Source: Actinomycetota bacterium
Lineage (GTDB): Bacteria; Actinomycetota; Acidimicrobiia; IMCC26256; JACDBD01
Direction of reading: 5' to 3'
DNA: 8,020 nt
Assembly: GCA_013695115.1 (NCBI GenBank)
Contig: JACDBD010000199.1
Span: 1-8,020, forward strand
Shown: in pieces, positions 5,650-8,020 of the stretch
Position numbering within the stretch: the first letter of the stretch is position 1
How the letters are laid out: each line of letters begins with the position of its first letter
The notes under the pieces: model-generated
Told to the model about the DNA's origin: nothing
What the model saw: the letters and a program-made list of their open reading frames with translations, nothing else
The model's database searches: none
Made by a program: the position numbers and the translations under genes

Positions 5650-6693
5650 ATGCGCCGCGCTTCGTTCCCCGTCGCCGCCGGTTCGGTGCTCGCGCTGGCG
5701 TTGGCCGCGTGCGGCGGAGGCGGTGGGAAACCCGAGGCCTATCCGCTCGACGACACGCTGCGGGTGAACGAGATCCAGCTGCTCAACTCGCACAACAGCT
5801 ACCACCTGCGACCGACCGTGCCGCTTCCGCCGTTCATCTACGACCCGGTCGACTACACCCATCCGCCGCTCGACCAGCAGCTCGACAACGAGGGCATCCG
5901 CGGCTTCGAGCTCGACGTGTTCAACGGCCCCGACGGGCTGCCGGTCGCCCACACGCCGGTCATCGACGCCGAGACCAACTGCACTCCTTTCGAGGAGTGC
6001 CTGCGGGTGATCAAGGCGTGGTCGGACGCGCACCCGGGCCACGCGCCCCTCTTCGTGCTCGTCGAGCCGAAGAATCAGAGCATCGTCCTCGAGCCGCTGT
6101 TCCACGACTTCGACGGGCCGGCACTCCGACGCCTCGACGACGCCATCACCTCGGTGCTCCAGCCGAGCGACATCCTGACGCCCGACGAGGTCCGCGGCGA
6201 CGCTCCGACGCTGCGCGACGCGGTACGCGACCGGGGCTGGCCGGCGCTCGAGTCGGCGCGGGGGAAGATCGTGCTGGTCCTGCTCAAGGGCGACCCCGAG
6301 CGGTCCCTGTACCTGGAGGGTCGCCCGTCGCTCGAGGGCGCGCCGATGTTCGTGACCGCCGAGGAGGATGCTCCGTCGGCGGCGTTCATCAAGATCGACG
6401 AGCCCGACGACCCGCGGATCCCGCGCCTCGTGCGCGAGAACTTCATCGTCCGCACCCGGGCGGATGCCGACGTGGTGGAGGCGCGCGCGAACGACGTGAC
6501 CCGTCGTGACCTCGCCCTGAGCAGCGGCGCTCAGATCGTGAGCACCGACTTTCCCGTGCCCGACCCCGTGATCAGCGCTGAGTACTCGGTGCAGCTTCCC
6601 GGCGGTAAGCCGGGGCGCTGCAATCCGCTGAAGGCGCCGAAGGACTGTCGCCCGGTGGACGTCGAGAACCCCGAGCACCTGAAGAAGCGCTGA
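5650..6693 (+). CDS. lipoprotein of the calcium-dependent phosphoinositide-specific phospholipase C family
   Basis: 347 residues. The N-terminus is a lipoprotein signal peptide: two Arg (2-3), a hydrophobic run (8-20) and lipobox LAAC with Cys21, followed by Gly-rich CGGGGG. It should be exported and anchored to the outer face of the membrane. The mature part resembles PI-PLC-type TIM-barrel proteins: QLLNSHNSYHLRP (His48), QLDNEGIRGFELDVFNG (Arg84, Glu87, Asp89), VAHTPV (His101), FVLVEPKNQ (Glu139, Lys141), KIVLVLLKG (206-214) and a late STDFP (Asp300). The two histidines and the acidic metal-binding residues of the catalytic site appear to be kept. The natural substrate could be an inositol phospholipid or another phosphodiester. 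ATG at 5650 follows the ACAD3 stop by 5 bp with only a weak TAGG upstream, so it is probably in the same transcript. The 3' end is followed by a hairpin. Family assignment is by motif memory. Confidence 0.82.
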   Translation: MRRASFPVAAGSVLALALAACGGGGGKPEAYPLDDTLRVNEIQLLNSHNSYHLRPTVPLPPFIYDPVDYTHPPLDQQLDNEGIRGFELDVFNGPDGLPVAHTPVIDAETNCTPFEECLRVIKAWSDAHPGHAPLFVLVEPKNQSIVLEPLFHDFDGPALRRLDDAITSVLQPSDILTPDEVRGDAPTLRDAVRDRGWPALESARGKIVLVLLKGDPERSLYLEGRPSLEGAPMFVTAEEDAPSAAFIKIDEPDDPRIPRLVRENFIVRTRADADVVEARANDVTRRDLALSSGAQIVSTDFPVPDPVISAEYSVQLPGGKPGRCNPLKAPKDCRPVDVENPEHLKKR

Positions 6694-6720
6694 GACGCCT
6701 CTCTCCTGGTCGCACTCGCT

Positions 6721-6760
6721 CGCCGGCCGGGCCAATCCCCGAAGAGCTGGCCGGCCGGCG
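6721..6760. terminator. GC-rich hairpin between convergent genes, possible bidirectional terminator
   Basis: The left arm CGCCGGCCGGGCCA (6721-6734) pairs with the right arm TGGCCGGCCGGCG (6748-6760). The stem is 13 bp with a single bulged G and a 13-nt loop. It lies 27 bp past the phospholipase-like stop and 41 bp beyond the synthetase stop on the other strand, so it could serve both. There is no T-tract on either side, so it is not a classical intrinsic terminator. Tract-less hairpins of this kind are frequently proposed as terminators in actinobacteria. It could equally be part of a dispersed intergenic repeat. Confidence 0.55.
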
Positions 6761-6801
6761 TCCTCGCCTGCGGCTCGGACCGCTCGCCGCTCCCGCACAA
6801 T

Positions 6802-8020
6802 TCACGGGTCTCGTCGGTGGATGGCACCTCTGTCTTCGTCTGCTCGTCGGGCGAGCTCCGCCCGGTCGGGCTTGCCTGCCGCCATGACCGGGAGCGCGTC
6901 GACCTGCACCACCCGCTCGGGCGTCTTGTAGCGGGCCAGGCCCCGCTGCTCGAACCAGCGCCGGCACTCCTCGACGTCGAACGGCGCGGTGGCGACGACG
7001 AACGCGCAGACCCGCTCACCCAGCCGCTCGTCGGGATAGCCGACGGCCATGGCCTGGCGGACGGAGGGATGGGCCTCGAGCGCGCCCTCGACCTCGGCGG
7101 CGGCGATGTTCTCGCCGCCCCGGATGATGACGTCGGCGATGCGGCCGAGCACCGTGAGCCACCCTTCCCCGTCGATGGTGGCCCGGTCGCCGGTGCGGAA
7201 CCAGCCGCCCCGGGCGAAGGCGGCGGCGCCGTTGTGCTCCGGGTCGGCGTAGCCCACGAACAGCTCCGGTCCCCGCACCTGCAGCTCGCCGTCGGGGGCG
7301 ATGCGCAGCTCCACCTCACCGGTGGGGCGGCCATCGGTCACCCTTCCCCGCTCGGGGTCGTCGCCCGCTGCGCTGGTGGTGACGGTGGGCGCCTCGGTCG
7401 AGCCGTAGGTGCGCTTGACCCGGCACCCGAGGCGGGTCGCCGCCGTTTCCACGAACGCCGGCGTCACCCCGGCACCCCCGCACGACACCAGCCGCAACGA
7501 CGCCACCGCCTCGGCGTCGAACCCCGGCGCCGCCATGAGCGAGACGAAGAAGGTGGGCGGCCCGATCATGAAGGTGATGTGCTCGCGGGCGATGACCTCG
7601 AGGGCCTCGAGGGCCCCCCAGCGCTCCATGAGCACCGTCTTCATGGGGACCACCCCGGGCAGGAGCACGCCGTTGAGCAGGCCCGAGACATGGGCCAGGG
7701 GAGCGGGCATGAGGACGGCGTCGGCGCCCGTCAGCCCGTGCACGGCGGCCATGAGCCGGGCCTTGTAGGCGAGGGCCCGGTGGGTGTGCAGCACCCCCTT
7801 GGGCTCGCCCGACGAGCCCGAGGTGAACAGCACGGCGGCCAGGTCGCTGGGCCGGGCCGCCGCGTCGGTGACCGGCTCGGCCTCGAGGAGCTCGCCGAAG
7901 TGCTCTGGCGCCGCCACCGCTCCTGGGTGCGACGCCGCCGGTTGGAGGAGGCCGGCGACGAGAAGCCGGGGTTCGAGCCGGTCGAGCAGGCGGGCCACCT
8001 CGGCGTCGCCGGCCTGGTGG
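6802..8020 (-). CDS. AMP-forming acyl-CoA synthetase (ANL superfamily), 5' end outside the window
   Basis: 405 residues of the C-terminal part are present, and the frame is open to the right edge. Compared with the usual 500-550 residues, roughly the first 100-150 are missing. Counting from the first visible complete codon, the motifs are the phosphate-binding loop TSGSSGEPKG (66-75), HVSG (about 110-113), the adenylate motif YGSTEA (205-210), GWFRTGD (272-278) with the hinge-region GRIADVIIRGGENI after it, and MAAGKPDR with the acylation Lys at about 383. All are intact, so the enzyme should activate a carboxylic acid with ATP to an acyl-AMP and then to acyl-CoA. Likely substrates are medium-chain, cyclic or aromatic acids; no side-chain logic is visible to narrow this. 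An internal GTG at 7998 should not be taken as the start, because coding-quality sequence continues upstream. It could supply substrate to the dehydrogenases to its left. Confidence 0.93.
   Translation of the reverse strand, partial: HQAGDAEVARLLDRLEPRLLVAGLLQPAASHPGAVAAPEHFGELLEAEPVTDAAARPSDLAAVLFTSGSSGEPKGVLHTHRALAYKARLMAAVHGLTGADAVLMPAPLAHVSGLLNGVLLPGVVPMKTVLMERWGALEALEVIAREHITFMIGPPTFFVSLMAAPGFDAEAVASLRLVSCGGAGVTPAFVETAATRLGCRVKRTYGSTEAPTVTTSAAGDDPERGRVTDGRPTGEVELRIAPDGELQVRGPELFVGYADPEHNGAAAFARGGWFRTGDRATIDGEGWLTVLGRIADVIIRGGENIAAAEVEGALEAHPSVRQAMAVGYPDERLGERVCAFVVATAPFDVEECRRWFEQRGLARYKTPERVVQVDALPVMAAGKPDRAELARRADEDRGAIHRRDP

Noticed and set aside
3580..6693. A single rightward open frame of over 1000 codons ending in the phospholipase-like gene.
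   Set aside because: Only its last 347 codons (from 5650) look like protein. The rest is antisense to ACAD2 and out of frame with ACAD3, is Arg/Gly/Ala-rich, and is a GC-bias artefact.
5641..6798. Long leftward open frame of about 385 codons opposite the phospholipase-like gene.
   Set aside because: Arg/Val/Glu-rich shadow of a strongly supported gene, with no motif of its own.
1..8020. tRNA/rRNA genes, CRISPR arrays, insertion sequences or integrase-type mobile genes.
   Set aside because: No cloverleaf-like, regularly spaced repeat, transposase or terminal inverted repeat signal was seen on either strand. The window is almost fully occupied by metabolic genes.

Overview
The window is GC-rich and densely coded, with strong G/C bias at third codon positions, GTG starts, actinobacterial-type acyl-CoA dehydrogenases and what look like leaderless promoters. 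This fits a high-GC actinobacterium. A member of the Acidimicrobiia or a related group is my guess from protein character, not something I can prove. There are nine protein genes (two cut by the window edges) and no RNA gene, CRISPR array or insertion sequence that I can see.

Layout. (1) Leftward operon 2581->1: an acyl-CoA dehydrogenase (ACAD1), a small VOC/glyoxalase-fold protein, a crotonase-family protein, and the N-terminus of a CaiB/BaiF CoA-transferase. Gaps are 10 bp and 8 bp, then a 4-bp ATGA overlap. (2) Divergent from ACAD1 across 26 bp is a rightward gene (2608-3321) for a hotdog/thioesterase-like protein. (3) Its stop lies 3 bp from the stop of a second, leftward acyl-CoA dehydrogenase (ACAD2, 3325-4533). 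(4) Across 22 bp from the ACAD2 start is a rightward smaller acyl-CoA dehydrogenase-like protein (ACAD3, 4556-5644). It is followed after 5 bp by a lipoprotein related to calcium-dependent phosphoinositide phospholipase C (5650-6693). (5) After a 108-bp gap holding a strong GC-rich hairpin comes the leftward, edge-truncated gene of an AMP-forming acyl-CoA synthetase.

How the genes may work together. The synthetase and the CoA-transferase can both make acyl-CoA thioesters. The dehydrogenases introduce the alpha,beta double bond, and the crotonase acts on the product. The VOC protein could be an epimerase or lyase, and the hotdog protein a thioesterase or hydratase. The set reads as a beta-oxidation-like module for an unusual acyl-CoA (branched, cyclic or steroid-derived). 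The substrate cannot be read from the sequence. ACAD2 and ACAD3 look like the large (catalytic) and small (non-catalytic) subunits of an alpha2beta2 enzyme, encoded head-to-head rather than in tandem.

The most interesting signal is regulatory. Both divergent gaps contain the same compact element, ANNNTANNNT. It reads as a TANNNT -10 box on each strand, the two boxes sharing a central TA, and each is placed correctly for leaderless or nearly leaderless transcription of the two flanking genes. Other points are a crotonase lacking both canonical catalytic glutamates, a secreted phospholipase-like lipoprotein tied to a dehydrogenase gene, and convergent genes only 3 bp apart.
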